Origin: an uncultured Clostridia bacterium
Lineage (GTDB): Bacteria; Bacillota; Clostridia; UBA1381
Assembly: GCA_947591315.1 (NCBI GenBank)
Contig: CANQDD010000012.1
Coordinates: forward strand, 22,580-86,579
DNA: 64,000 nucleotides
Direction: 5' to 3'
A program made the position numbers and the translations under genes. Below, in pieces: positions 46,460-54,407 of the stretch. The notes under the pieces are model-generated. The model was not told the origin of the DNA, did no database searches, and saw only the letters and a list, made by a program, of their open reading frames with translations. The first letter of the stretch is position 1. Each line of letters begins with the position of its first letter.

Positions 46460-48280
46460 ATGCTCGGTGAAATATTGAGACCGCTTGCCGTAACATCGCT
46501 TGCGGGCTCGGCGCTCACAGCGATTATTGTTCTTTGCAAGCCTTTCACAAAAAGAATATTCGGTTACGCGTGGCATTACTATATCTGGCTTGCCGTGCTT
46601 TTGGTGATGCTGCTGCCGGTTCGGTTCCACATTCCGCAAAACGCGGGAAACAATATCGTTTACCCCGCAGCGGATCAGGCGCAAAATCAGCGGACGCAGG
46701 TTTTCCCGCAGCCTGCGGATATGCAGTGGGAAATCACGGATCATCCGTCACCGCAGACCTCCGAGCCGAGCGGCGCGATACGGCTGTGGCAGCTTGTATA
46801 CGGCAACATGGGCGGCACTCTCGGTTTTATATGGCTGACGGGCGCATGCGGTATGCTGTTCGTCTATATTGTCGGCTATCTGCGGCTTCTTGCAAAATTA
46901 CGCAGAAATTCCGTGGCTGTGTCCTGCCCGGAAATCAAGGAATACTCGGGCAAAAAAATTTCGGTTCGTGTCTATGGCGGCTCGTCTTCGCCGTTTATGC
47001 TCGGAATTTTTCGGCCGACGCTGATTTTGCCTAATAAAGAGTTAAACCACGAACAGCTACGCAATATTCTGCTGCACGAAATGACGCATTTCGGGAGGAA
47101 GGACATTCTTTATAAATGGTTTGCCGTTTTTGTAAAATGTGTGCACTGGTTCAACCCCGTGATTTATTATGTGGTAAGGCAAATCAATACGGAGTGTGAA
47201 ATTTCCTGCGACCTGGCGGTCGTAGGTCAAATGAACGAGGACGAGCAAATGGGCTATGTGAGCACTATTCTTTCCCTGCTGTCAGGCAATAAAACAAAGG
47301 CAATCCCGTTTACCACGGGCATGACCGGAAACAAAAAAGTTTTGAAAAGGAGATTTGAGGAAATGAAAAACAAAAGGAACGTAAGCAAAATCGTGTCGGC
47401 TCTGTCCGCGGCGCTTGCGGCGGTTCTGCTGACAACTACGGTATTTGCAAGCGGCGTGCTGTCCGATATTGCGGCGGACGATTACACAATCAAAATTGAT
47501 TTCAAAGGCAAAAGGCTTGAGCTTGCAAACAAGCCGTTTATAGCAAACAACACGGTTTATATGCCTCTGCGGGAGCTGCTGAATATGGAGGGCATTACCG
47601 ATATTACATATACAGACAACGGATATGTGACTTTTTTGATATACTCCGAAACACCCATTGTATACAGAGGGCTGGAGTATGATTTTTGGGTAAACCGCGT
47701 TCAAATCGGAAATGTATGCGCTTATATTGCGGGACATTCCGGCGGCACAACGGAAAATATTGAGCTGCGCTGCGCGCCGATTCTGAAGAATGACGTAACC
47801 TATGTACCGTATGATTTGTTTGCCGAGATAGCAATGTCCGGTCAGGGCGTATTCAGGAGCCTTGCCTATACCGTGTATGACAAAAACGGCAATGAAGCCA
47901 AGGAAATGGAAATGGACGTGACGCGGCCGAGTGAAGATGTGCTGATGTTAGATCCATACGGCACAGCGGGACTCCTCTTTCGTGCGCTGTACAAGTCCGA
48001 TTTTGAAACAATGAAACGGTATTGCACCGAAAGCTGCGCGGAAAAATTTATCGGGGTATCAGATGTGTTCGGTATGAAATCGGCTCAGCTTTACAGCCTG
48101 TCCGGACTGCGCACCGACACGATTACGCCCGACAGAGTTAAAATCGGCGCATGGCTTTACCGCAAAGAGTTATCCGAAGCATCGGCGAACGGTATCGGAA
48201 AAGACGCGGACACATTTTACATGATTATGCAGAAGCAACCCGACGGCAGATACCTTATTGACGAATTTACAGCAGAGTAA
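46460..48280 (+). CDS. BlaR1-like M56 membrane protease with copper-amine-oxidase-like sensor region
   Basis: This 606-aa membrane sensor-protease has several N-terminal membrane segments. The M56 zinc motif H206-E-M-T-H210 lies in LLHEMTHFGRKD, with downstream INTECEISCDLAVV. A last membrane segment (about 313-333, ending TTTVFASG) is followed by an exported C-terminal region. That region is not the penicillin-binding domain of BlaR1: about 340-480 resembles a copper-amine-oxidase-like module (VYMPLRELLNMEGITDI, VTYVPYDLFAEIAMSG) and about 495-606 a small unidentified domain. AAGGAGGGG precedes the ATG. BlaR1 proteases cleave the repressor BlaI, and two BlaI-type boxes overlap its promoter. 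No blaI gene is adjacent, which is unusual. A stress- or wall-sensing role is inferred. Confidence 0.85.
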   Translation: MLGEILRPLAVTSLAGSALTAIIVLCKPFTKRIFGYAWHYYIWLAVLLVMLLPVRFHIPQNAGNNIVYPAADQAQNQRTQVFPQPADMQWEITDHPSPQTSEPSGAIRLWQLVYGNMGGTLGFIWLTGACGMLFVYIVGYLRLLAKLRRNSVAVSCPEIKEYSGKKISVRVYGGSSSPFMLGIFRPTLILPNKELNHEQLRNILLHEMTHFGRKDILYKWFAVFVKCVHWFNPVIYYVVRQINTECEISCDLAVVGQMNEDEQMGYVSTILSLLSGNKTKAIPFTTGMTGNKKVLKRRFEEMKNKRNVSKIVSALSAALAAVLLTTTVFASGVLSDIAADDYTIKIDFKGKRLELANKPFIANNTVYMPLRELLNMEGITDITYTDNGYVTFLIYSETPIVYRGLEYDFWVNRVQIGNVCAYIAGHSGGTTENIELRCAPILKNDVTYVPYDLFAEIAMSGQGVFRSLAYTVYDKNGNEAKEMEMDVTRPSEDVLMLDPYGTAGLLFRALYKSDFETMKRYCTESCAEKFIGVSDVFGMKSAQLYSLSGLRTDTITPDRVKIGAWLYRKELSEASANGIGKDADTFYMIMQKQPDGRYLIDEFTAE

Positions 48281-48291
48281 ACTCCGCATGG

Positions 48292-48328
48292 AAAAGAGCG
48301 TATCATTTTCACATGATACGCTCTTTTA
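48292..48328. terminator. Bidirectional terminator
   Basis: AAAAGAGCGTATCAT, loop TTTCAC and the complementary arm form a stem of at least 13 bp with A and T runs on both sides. It serves the M56 gene and the convergent metY. Confidence 0.88.
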
Positions 48329-48353
48329 TGATTCCTCATATGTCAATAAATTA

Positions 48354-49637
48354 TCAAACCTTATCAAGCGCTTGTGCGAGGTCAGCGATGAGGTCGTCCT
48401 TATCCTCCAAGCCGCAGGAAATTCTGACAAGCCCCGCGCTTATGCCGGCAGCCGCAAGCTGCTCGTCGTTCATCTGGCGGTGAGTGGACGTCGCAGGGTT
48501 AAGGCAGCACGTGCGTGCGTCGGCAACGTGCGTTTCGATTGCCGCGAGACGCAGAGCCTTCATGAAGCGTTCCGCTCCTTCCCTGCCGCCCTTGACGGTA
48601 AACGACACTACGCCGCAGCCGCCGTCGGGCATATACTTCATCGCTCTGTCGTAATACTTATCGCTTTCAAGGTGCGGGAAGCTCACGCTTTCAACCTCAT
48701 TGCGCGATTCCAAAAACTTTGCCACCGCGTAACCGTTCTCGGCGTGGCGCTTCATTCTGACGTGCAGCGACTCAAGTCCGAGATTTAACAGAAACGCGTG
48801 CTGCGGCGACTGTATACTGCCCAAATCGCGCATAAGCTGAGCCGTGCATTTTGTTATAAACGCTCCCTCTTTGCCGAACCGCTCCGCGTATGTAATGCCG
48901 TGGTACGACTCGTCGGGCGTGGTAAGTCCGGGGAATTTGTCGGCGTGAGCCATCCAGTCAAAGTTTCCGCTGTCGCATATCGCGCCGCCGACAGCCGCGC
49001 CGTGACCGTCCATATACTTCGTTGTCGAGTGCGTCACAATGTCCGCGCCCCACTCTATCGGACGGCAGTGAACCGGCGTCGGGAACGTGTTGTCAACGAT
49101 AAGCGGCACACCGTGCGCGTGAGCCGCCTTCGCGAATTTCTCTATATCGAGAACCGTGAGCGCAGGATTCGCGATTGTTTCGCCGAATACCGCGCGGGTG
49201 TTTTCCTTAAACGCAGCGTTAAGCTCCTCCTCGGTGCAATCGGGCGATACAAACGTCGCTTCGATGCCCATTTTCGCCATTGTAACCGATATAAGATTGA
49301 AAGTGCCGCCGTATATTGACGATGACGACACAATATGACTGCCTGCCTCGCATATATTAAAGAGCGCGAAGAAGTTCGCCGCCTGTCCCGACGATGTGAG
49401 CATTGCGGCGGTTCCGCCTTCAAGCTCCGCTATTTTAGCCGCGACGTAATCGTTTGTCGGGTTTTGCAGACGCGTATAAAAGTAGCCCTCGGCTTCAAGG
49501 TCAAAGAGCTTGCCCATATCCTCGCTCGTGTCATACTTGAATGTCGTTGACTGCACTATAGGGATTTGCCTCGGCTCACCGTTGCCGGGCGTGTAGCCGC
49601 CCTGCACGCATTTTGTGTTGATTTTGTAATCGCTCAT
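48354..49637 (-). CDS. metY: O-acetylhomoserine sulfhydrylase
   Basis: This 427-aa PLP enzyme of the Cys/Met metabolism family makes homocysteine from O-acetylhomoserine and sulfide. The PLP lysine is in HSTTKYMDGHGAAVGG. RLQNPTNDYVAAKIAELEGG and the C-terminal LVRISCGLEDKDDLIADL are typical, and the length matches MetY rather than the shorter MetB/MetC. TTTGGAGGA precedes the ATG. Only about 75 bp separate it from the tRNA-Arg gene, so there is no room for a SAM riboswitch and no clear promoter of its own. Confidence 0.95.
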   Translation of the reverse strand: MSDYKINTKCVQGGYTPGNGEPRQIPIVQSTTFKYDTSEDMGKLFDLEAEGYFYTRLQNPTNDYVAAKIAELEGGTAAMLTSSGQAANFFALFNICEAGSHIVSSSSIYGGTFNLISVTMAKMGIEATFVSPDCTEEELNAAFKENTRAVFGETIANPALTVLDIEKFAKAAHAHGVPLIVDNTFPTPVHCRPIEWGADIVTHSTTKYMDGHGAAVGGAICDSGNFDWMAHADKFPGLTTPDESYHGITYAERFGKEGAFITKCTAQLMRDLGSIQSPQHAFLLNLGLESLHVRMKRHAENGYAVAKFLESRNEVESVSFPHLESDKYYDRAMKYMPDGGCGVVSFTVKGGREGAERFMKALRLAAIETHVADARTCCLNPATSTHRQMNDEQLAAAGISAGLVRISCGLEDKDDLIADLAQALDKV

Positions 49638-49675
49638 TTTTATTCCTCCAAATAGATGCGCGTAAAGCGCGTATA

Positions 49676-49706
49676 AAATTCGCCGCGAGCCTTGCGCATC
49701 GCGGCG
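49676..49706 (-). terminator. Terminator between tRNA-Arg and metY
   Basis: On the minus strand CGCCGCGA, a 10-nt loop and TCGCGGCG are followed by AATTTTAT. The short T-run may allow readthrough into metY. Confidence 0.65.
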
Positions 49707-49711
49707 GTTTC

Positions 49712-49786
49712 TGGCACCCCCGACCGGAGTCGAACCGATGACTAACCCTTAGGAGGGGCTTGTTATATCCACTTAACTACGGGGGC
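49712..49786 (-). tRNA. tRNA-Arg, anticodon CCT
   Basis: The acceptor GCCCCCG pairs with CGGGGGT (one G-T pair). The anticodon arm AGCCC-CTCCTAA-GGGTT gives CCT, which reads AGG. The T loop is TTCGACT and CCA is encoded. Confidence 0.95.
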
Positions 49787-49798
49787 AGGTGCATATAC

Positions 49799-49827
49799 AG
49801 TATAATATATTATTACGGAAATTTCAA
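49799..49827 (-). promoter_or_regulatory. Promoter of tRNA-Arg
   Basis: TTGAAA, a 17-bp spacer and TATACT lie on the minus strand, 12 bp before the tRNA. Confidence 0.78.
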
Positions 49828-49871
49828 GTATTTTTTTTGAGGTGTTGTTTACATAAAATTTTTAAAATATA

Positions 49872-49900
49872 GTGACAAATTTCAAATTCTGTGATATACT
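49872..49900 (+). promoter_or_regulatory. Promoter of the sortase substrate operon
   Basis: GTGACA, a 17-bp spacer and TATACT lie 34 bp before the ATG at 49935. Confidence 0.65.
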
Positions 49901-49934
49901 GTCTTTATCTGTAATCCGAAAAAGGAGAAATACC

Positions 49935-51110
49935 ATGAAAAAGACTGTAATTGCCGCGGCATTATGCGCGGCTGTGACGTTTGCATCATCGCTTACGGCG
50001 ATGGCGGGAACGTCCAATATATCTGTAAAAAACAATTCCCCGCAGTCAAAGCCCGTCTCGTATTCGTACGACAGCGAGTTGGGAGCGGAGTCCGCGAAAT
50101 CCATAAAAACGCTTATGACAAAGCTCAGCGAGCTTGACCGTCAGGACAGTGTTGTGCAGACGCTTACCGTCACGAGTGAGTCGGCGGACGGCGCGCCCGT
50201 AAGCGTAAAGCTGAGGCTGTCGCTGCCCGGAGCGGATAACGAGGAAGGTCCAAATTCACTGTCCGAAACCGACAGCGAAGCGCTCGATTACTATAATATA
50301 AAGGTTACGTCGGCGGACGGAACGGTGCTTTATGATAATTCGGACAATGTGGGCGCCGATGAAGCGTCGGGATACAGGGATATAAGTCTCGGCATGATGA
50401 ATGAAACGTCGGCAGCTGAAAATAAGATATTTAATATCACAATATCCACCGATAAGGATATGAAGAACTACGAGAGAATGGCGTCAAGGCTCGATTGGAG
50501 CATTGTCACGTCGGTAAGCGAAGCATCTCCTGCTCCTACTCCCACGCCGGAAACGGAAAACGAGAGTGAAGCGGAGCAGAGTGAAAGCACTGTGCCGCCC
50601 GTTCAGGCTGCGGATACTCCCGCAAGCGCGCCGAGCGCGGCTCCGGCAATAAATTCTACGGTGCTTCCGTCCGGCGAATACGCCGTAGGTCACGATATAC
50701 CCGCCGGAAGATACACCATGACCGGCAGCGGCAAGGTGCACGTATATACCGACGAGGGAATACTCCGTATGACCATAGCGTTAAAGCACAAGGGCGACAG
50801 CAGCGCAAACGGCGTTGACGAATATGTGCTTACGGTAAAGGACGGCGAGACGGTAAGGGTTGAAAACGAGATCATGCTGAGCCCGTTCCGCTCGTCGGTG
50901 ATACTCCCCACCGCGAAGCCTTCCGCGCCGTCATCGGCGGCGCCGAACAGCGGTACAGGTTCTGCTTCAACGCCCACTCCGAAAAACGCTTCCTCGCAAA
51001 ATCCCAAAACGGGCGATACAACGCCGGTGGCGCTCGTCAGTATAATAGGAGCGGCAGCGCTTCTGTCTGCGGTAGCGATAGGCGTTATAAAAAAGAAAAT
51101 ACGCAAGTAA
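49935..51110 (+). CDS. Cell-wall-anchored surface protein with NPKTG sorting signal
   Basis: This 391-aa exported protein has a signal peptide (MKKTVIAAALCAAVTFASSL, cleavage near TAMA) and an N-terminal domain of unknown fold. A Pro/Ser/Glu-rich linker (about 195-235) leads to a small module LPSGEYAVGHDIPAGRYTMT seen in other Bacillota surface proteins. A second Pro/Ser-rich stretch follows, then the sorting signal N-P-K-T-G (about 355) with a membrane segment and the tail IKKKIRK. The start at 49935 follows AAAGGAG. The motif is between the LPxTG and NPxTN types. The sortase B gene 17 bp downstream is the obvious processing enzyme. The function of the anchored protein is unknown. Confidence 0.88.
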   Translation: MKKTVIAAALCAAVTFASSLTAMAGTSNISVKNNSPQSKPVSYSYDSELGAESAKSIKTLMTKLSELDRQDSVVQTLTVTSESADGAPVSVKLRLSLPGADNEEGPNSLSETDSEALDYYNIKVTSADGTVLYDNSDNVGADEASGYRDISLGMMNETSAAENKIFNITISTDKDMKNYERMASRLDWSIVTSVSEASPAPTPTPETENESEAEQSESTVPPVQAADTPASAPSAAPAINSTVLPSGEYAVGHDIPAGRYTMTGSGKVHVYTDEGILRMTIALKHKGDSSANGVDEYVLTVKDGETVRVENEIMLSPFRSSVILPTAKPSAPSSAAPNSGTGSASTPTPKNASSQNPKTGDTTPVALVSIIGAAALLSAVAIGVIKKKIRK

Positions 51111-51127
51111 ATAAAGAAAGGACGTGT

Positions 51128-51889
51128 GTGACAGTGAGAAAAATACTAACCGGCGCGCAAGTCCTTTTATTGTTGGTATTTTTATGCTGCGCGGCGTATC
51201 TGGGAAAATACGCTTACGATTTGCGCCATGCAAGCAGCGAATATGACGAGCTTCGGCGCGAAGTAGCCGAAGCTGTTGACGCGTCGGGCAAGTATGAAAA
51301 GTATGACGAAAATACTGCCGACAGCGGCAGTATCGATGCGGAGACTGTCGATCCCGCAAGGCTGCTTGCCGAAAAAAACAGCGACTACGCAGGTTGGATA
51401 ACAGTACCCGATACGTCAATCGACTATCCTGTCGTGCAGACGGACAATAACGAGTTTTATCTGAAAAGGGATTTTTACAAAAACAAAAACGCGAGCGGTG
51501 TGCCGTTTATTGACTGCGAATGTACGCCCGAAAGCCTTAACACAATTATTTACGCGCACAATATGAAGGACGGTTCAATGTTCGCGCCGCTCGTAAAATA
51601 TACGGACAAGTCATATTTTGACGCGCACGGAAGCGTAATGTACGGCGGCGAATATAAAGCGTTCGCTGTTTTACGCACAAGCGTGGGCAGCGATAACGAG
51701 TTTTTTTACCGTGACTTTGCGGATTTGACAGAGGAAGATAAGTATTACGAGTACGTAAACGAAGCGCTTGACCGCGCTGTATGCAAGGCGGACGATACGC
51801 CTATGTTCGGCGACAGGCTCCTTACGCTCTCCACCTGCGCGTACAACAGCGAGAACGAGAGAGTTGTTGTTCTGGCGTACGCGGCGTAG
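51128..51889 (+). CDS. srtB: Class B sortase
   Basis: This 253-aa membrane transpeptidase cleaves a sorting signal and joins the protein to peptidoglycan. The N-terminal anchor is VLLLLVFLCCAAYLG. The catalytic residues are His in IIYAHNMKDGSMFAPL (about 144), Cys in LLTLSTCAYN (about 237) and Arg in SENERVVVLAY. The long helix and NEFYLKRDFYKNKNASGVPF before the His mark class B. The start is GTG at 51128 (or 51134) after AAAGGA. Paired with the NPKTG protein directly upstream. Confidence 0.94.
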   Translation: MTVRKILTGAQVLLLLVFLCCAAYLGKYAYDLRHASSEYDELRREVAEAVDASGKYEKYDENTADSGSIDAETVDPARLLAEKNSDYAGWITVPDTSIDYPVVQTDNNEFYLKRDFYKNKNASGVPFIDCECTPESLNTIIYAHNMKDGSMFAPLVKYTDKSYFDAHGSVMYGGEYKAFAVLRTSVGSDNEFFYRDFADLTEEDKYYEYVNEALDRAVCKADDTPMFGDRLLTLSTCAYNSENERVVVLAYAA

Positions 51890-51894
51890 TAAAC

Positions 51895-51922
51895 AAAAAA
51901 GTCTCCGCAAAAGCAGAGACTT
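51895..51922. terminator. Bidirectional terminator between srtB and tRNA-Gln
   Basis: GTCTCCGC-AAAA-GCAGAGAC (one mismatch) is flanked by six A on the left. It serves the plus-strand sortase operon weakly and the minus-strand tRNAs strongly. Confidence 0.75.
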
Positions 51923-51924
51923 AA

Positions 51925-51998
51925 TGGCTGCGGAATCAGGATTCGAACCCGAACAGAGTGAGTCAGAGTCACTAGTGCTACCCTTACACAATTCCGCA
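51925..51998 (-). tRNA. tRNA-Gln, anticodon CTG
   Basis: The acceptor TGCGGAA pairs with TTCCGCA. The anticodon arm AGTGA-CTCTGAC-TCACT gives CTG. The T arm is CGGGTTCGAATCCTG, and CCA is encoded. Confidence 0.95.
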
Positions 51999-52072
51999 AT
52001 ATTTAACCGAAAACGATATTGATAATTTACCCTGTTTATGATAAAATATGTTCAACACGAAGCGGTTAAATT

Positions 52073-52156
52073 TGGTGCGAGGGACCGGACTTGAACCGGC
52101 ACGGGTAAACCACACGCCCCTCAAACGTGCGCGTCTGCCTATTCCGCCACCCTCGC
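52073..52156 (-). tRNA. tRNA-Leu, anticodon GAG
   Basis: The acceptor GCGAGGG pairs with CCCTCGC. The anticodon loop TTGAGGG gives GAG. A long variable arm follows, the T arm is CCGGTTCAAGTCCGG, and CCA is encoded. It lies 74 bp upstream of tRNA-Gln and they are likely cotranscribed. Confidence 0.95.
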
Positions 52157-52169
52157 GCGACCGTTTAAT

Positions 52170-52198
52170 ATTGTACCAGTAAATTTCCGATTTGTCAA
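52170..52198 (-). promoter_or_regulatory. Promoter of the tRNA-Leu(GAG)-tRNA-Gln unit
   Basis: A perfect TTGACA, a 17-bp spacer and TACAAT lie on the minus strand, 13 bp before the tRNA-Leu 5' end. Confidence 0.82.
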
Positions 52199-52263
52199 GA
52201 GGAAATTTAAAATATTTGCAAGAAATCCAAAATACATCCGAAACGGCATAAGAAAGGGAAATT

Positions 52264-53007
52264 ATGGGAGAAGTAGTAAGATTGCAGAAATACATCGCTA
52301 TGTGCGGTGCCGCGTCAAGGCGCGCCGCCGAAACAATGATAAGCGAGGGACGCGTCACGGTCAACGGCAAGACCGTTACCGAGCAGGGCGTCAAGGTCGA
52401 GATAGGCGCGGACAAGGTGACGCTCGACGGCGAAACGCTAAAGCACAGTCAAAAACGTTATTACATTATGCTCAACAAGCCGGTCGGCTACGTCACGACG
52501 GTTAAGGATCAGTTTGGCCGTCCGACAGTTATCGACCTTATAAAGACCGATTTGAAGGATAAGCGCATATTCCCTGTCGGCAGGCTCGACTTCGACACCG
52601 AGGGGCTTTTGCTGCTCACGGACGACGGTGATTTTTCCTACCGCGTCACCCACCCGAAATTCAATATGGGCAAGACGTATCTCGCCGCGGTAAAGGGCGG
52701 CATGACGGTGCATGACATGAACGTGCTGCGCGCGGGCGTAAAGCTCGACGACGGATTTAAAACGTCTCCGGCGCAGGCGGAGATCACCGACGTTAAGAAC
52801 GGTTACACGTTTGTAAAGCTCACAATACACGAGGGCAAAAACCGTCAGGTACGGCGTATGTTTGCCGCACTCGGCAAGGAGCTCGGCGCGCTGCAGCGGC
52901 TCGCGATAGGCAGCGTGGAGCTTGGAAATCTGCCGCTCGGGCGGTGGCGGCATCTTACGAGCCATGAGGTCAGCTATCTCATGAATGCCGCAAAGGAGGA
53001 CAAGTGA
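52264..53007 (+). CDS. rluB: 23S/16S rRNA pseudouridine synthase, RluB/RsuA family
   Basis: This 247-aa enzyme isomerises a specific uridine in rRNA. An N-terminal S4 domain (VVRLQKYIAMCGAASRRAAE) is followed by the catalytic domain with the aspartate in PVGRLDFDTEGLLLLTDDGD and the conserved GKNRQVRRMFAALG. It is closest in layout to RluB. Its TGA overlaps the ATG of the GH28 gene by one base, so the two are coupled. Confidence 0.95.
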   Translation: MGEVVRLQKYIAMCGAASRRAAETMISEGRVTVNGKTVTEQGVKVEIGADKVTLDGETLKHSQKRYYIMLNKPVGYVTTVKDQFGRPTVIDLIKTDLKDKRIFPVGRLDFDTEGLLLLTDDGDFSYRVTHPKFNMGKTYLAAVKGGMTVHDMNVLRAGVKLDDGFKTSPAQAEITDVKNGYTFVKLTIHEGKNRQVRRMFAALGKELGALQRLAIGSVELGNLPLGRWRHLTSHEVSYLMNAAKEDK

Positions 53008-54308
53008 TGCGCGAAAAGGAGTATTTTCCCGACGGGACGGTAATTGACGATTGGTTTTACGATTTGAGCGTGCCGGATATAAAAAGCGGCGCGCTTTTCG
53101 CTGTCACCGATTACGGCGCGAAAAGCGACGGCGGCGTTTACACAAAGGATATTCAAAACGCGATTGACGCGGCGCACGCTGCCGGCGGTGGTACGGTGTA
53201 TGTTCCGAAGGGTACATACGTATCGGGCGCGCTGTATTTTAAGACCGGCGTTAATCTTTATATTGAAAAGGGCGGCATTCTAAAAGGCAGCGACGATATA
53301 TCAGATTATCCGCCGTGTGAAACGCGTATCGAGGGTGAAACGTGCGTGTACTTCCCCGCTCTCATAAACGCCGACGGTCTCGACGGCTTTGTTATGTCGG
53401 GCGGTGGCGTTATCGACGGCAGCGGCGAAAAGTCGTGGCGCGCGTTTTGGCTCAGGCGCAAATGGAACCCCGACTGTACGAATAAGGACGAGCAGCGTCC
53501 GAGGCTCGTTTATATCTCGAACAGCAGAAACGTAATTATATCGGGGCTTACCCTGCAAAACTCACATTTCTGGACGACGCATCTGTACCGCTGCGAGCGC
53601 GTGAAGTACATAGACTGCCGCATACTGTCGCCGCGTGAGCCGGTAAAAGCTCCGAGTACCGACGCGGTCGACATTGATGTATGCCGCGACGTGCTTGTAA
53701 AAAACTGCTATATGGCTGTAAACGACGACGCGGTCGCGCTGAAGGGCGGCAAGGGCGCGTATGCCGACACGCTTCCCGAAAACGGCGCAAACGAGCGCGT
53801 GATTATCGAGGACTGCGAGTTCGGATTTTGCCATAGCTGTCTTACATGCGGCTCGGAGTCGATACATAATCGGAATATTATAATGCGGCGCGTAAAGGTA
53901 AACGGTGCGCTTAATCTCTTATGGCTCAAAATGCGCCCCGACACGCCGCAGCTTTACGAGTATATAACGGCTGAGGATATCGCGGGCACGGTGCGCAGCT
54001 TCCTGCATATAAGACCGTGGACGCAGTTTTTCGACCTCGGCGGCAGAAACGAAATCCCCCTGTCGCGCGCCGAGCATATTGCGGTAAGACGGTGCGCCGC
54101 GGAGTGCGTCACGTACTGCGACGCTGAAAGAAACGACAAGCAGTACAGGCTCAGCGGCTTTACATTTGAGGATATTGACGTAAAAGCGGTGAATAACGGA
54201 TTTAATGAGGATTTGTTTGACGGCGCGGAGGTAAAGGACGTCACAATTCATAAAATTCCGGAGGATAACGCGATGATTCGCTCATTAGCGGATTACCGCG
54301 AACTGTAA
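53007..54308 (+). CDS. Intracellular GH28-family glycosidase (pectin-type)
   Basis: This 433-aa right-handed beta-helix enzyme of the polygalacturonase family starts with a pectate-lyase-like segment (FAVTDYGAKSDGGVYTKDIQ, then GGGTVYVPKGTY). Catalytic aspartates are D219 in PSTDAVDID and D240-D241 in NDDAVALKGG. The canonical G-H-G is replaced by L279-T-C-G-S-E, and the R-I-K motif by W306-L-K308. The ATG at 53007 is preceded by AAAGGAGG; a GTG three bases earlier is possible. There is no signal peptide, so it should act in the cytoplasm on imported galacturonate- or rhamnose-containing oligosaccharides. It is coupled to rluB. Confidence 0.9.
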   Translation: MREKEYFPDGTVIDDWFYDLSVPDIKSGALFAVTDYGAKSDGGVYTKDIQNAIDAAHAAGGGTVYVPKGTYVSGALYFKTGVNLYIEKGGILKGSDDISDYPPCETRIEGETCVYFPALINADGLDGFVMSGGGVIDGSGEKSWRAFWLRRKWNPDCTNKDEQRPRLVYISNSRNVIISGLTLQNSHFWTTHLYRCERVKYIDCRILSPREPVKAPSTDAVDIDVCRDVLVKNCYMAVNDDAVALKGGKGAYADTLPENGANERVIIEDCEFGFCHSCLTCGSESIHNRNIIMRRVKVNGALNLLWLKMRPDTPQLYEYITAEDIAGTVRSFLHIRPWTQFFDLGGRNEIPLSRAEHIAVRRCAAECVTYCDAERNDKQYRLSGFTFEDIDVKAVNNGFNEDLFDGAEVKDVTIHKIPEDNAMIRSLADYREL

Positions 54309-54333
54309 TATTATTACAGTTTAGTAACATATA

Positions 54334-54362
54334 TGGAAATCGACGCGGTTTTGTGGTAGAAT
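54334..54362 (+). promoter_or_regulatory. Putative promoter of ftsK-folD
   Basis: TGGAAA, a 17-bp spacer and TAGAAT precede the ftsK ATG by about 45 bp. Confidence 0.45.
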
Positions 54363-54407
54363 GTATGAGTTAAAAATTGCGCATCGGCGCATGAAAGGCG
54401 AGGACAT

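Noticed and set aside
49638..49711. SAM riboswitch before metY
   Set aside because: Only 74 bp separate metY from tRNA-Arg, and these hold a simple hairpin.
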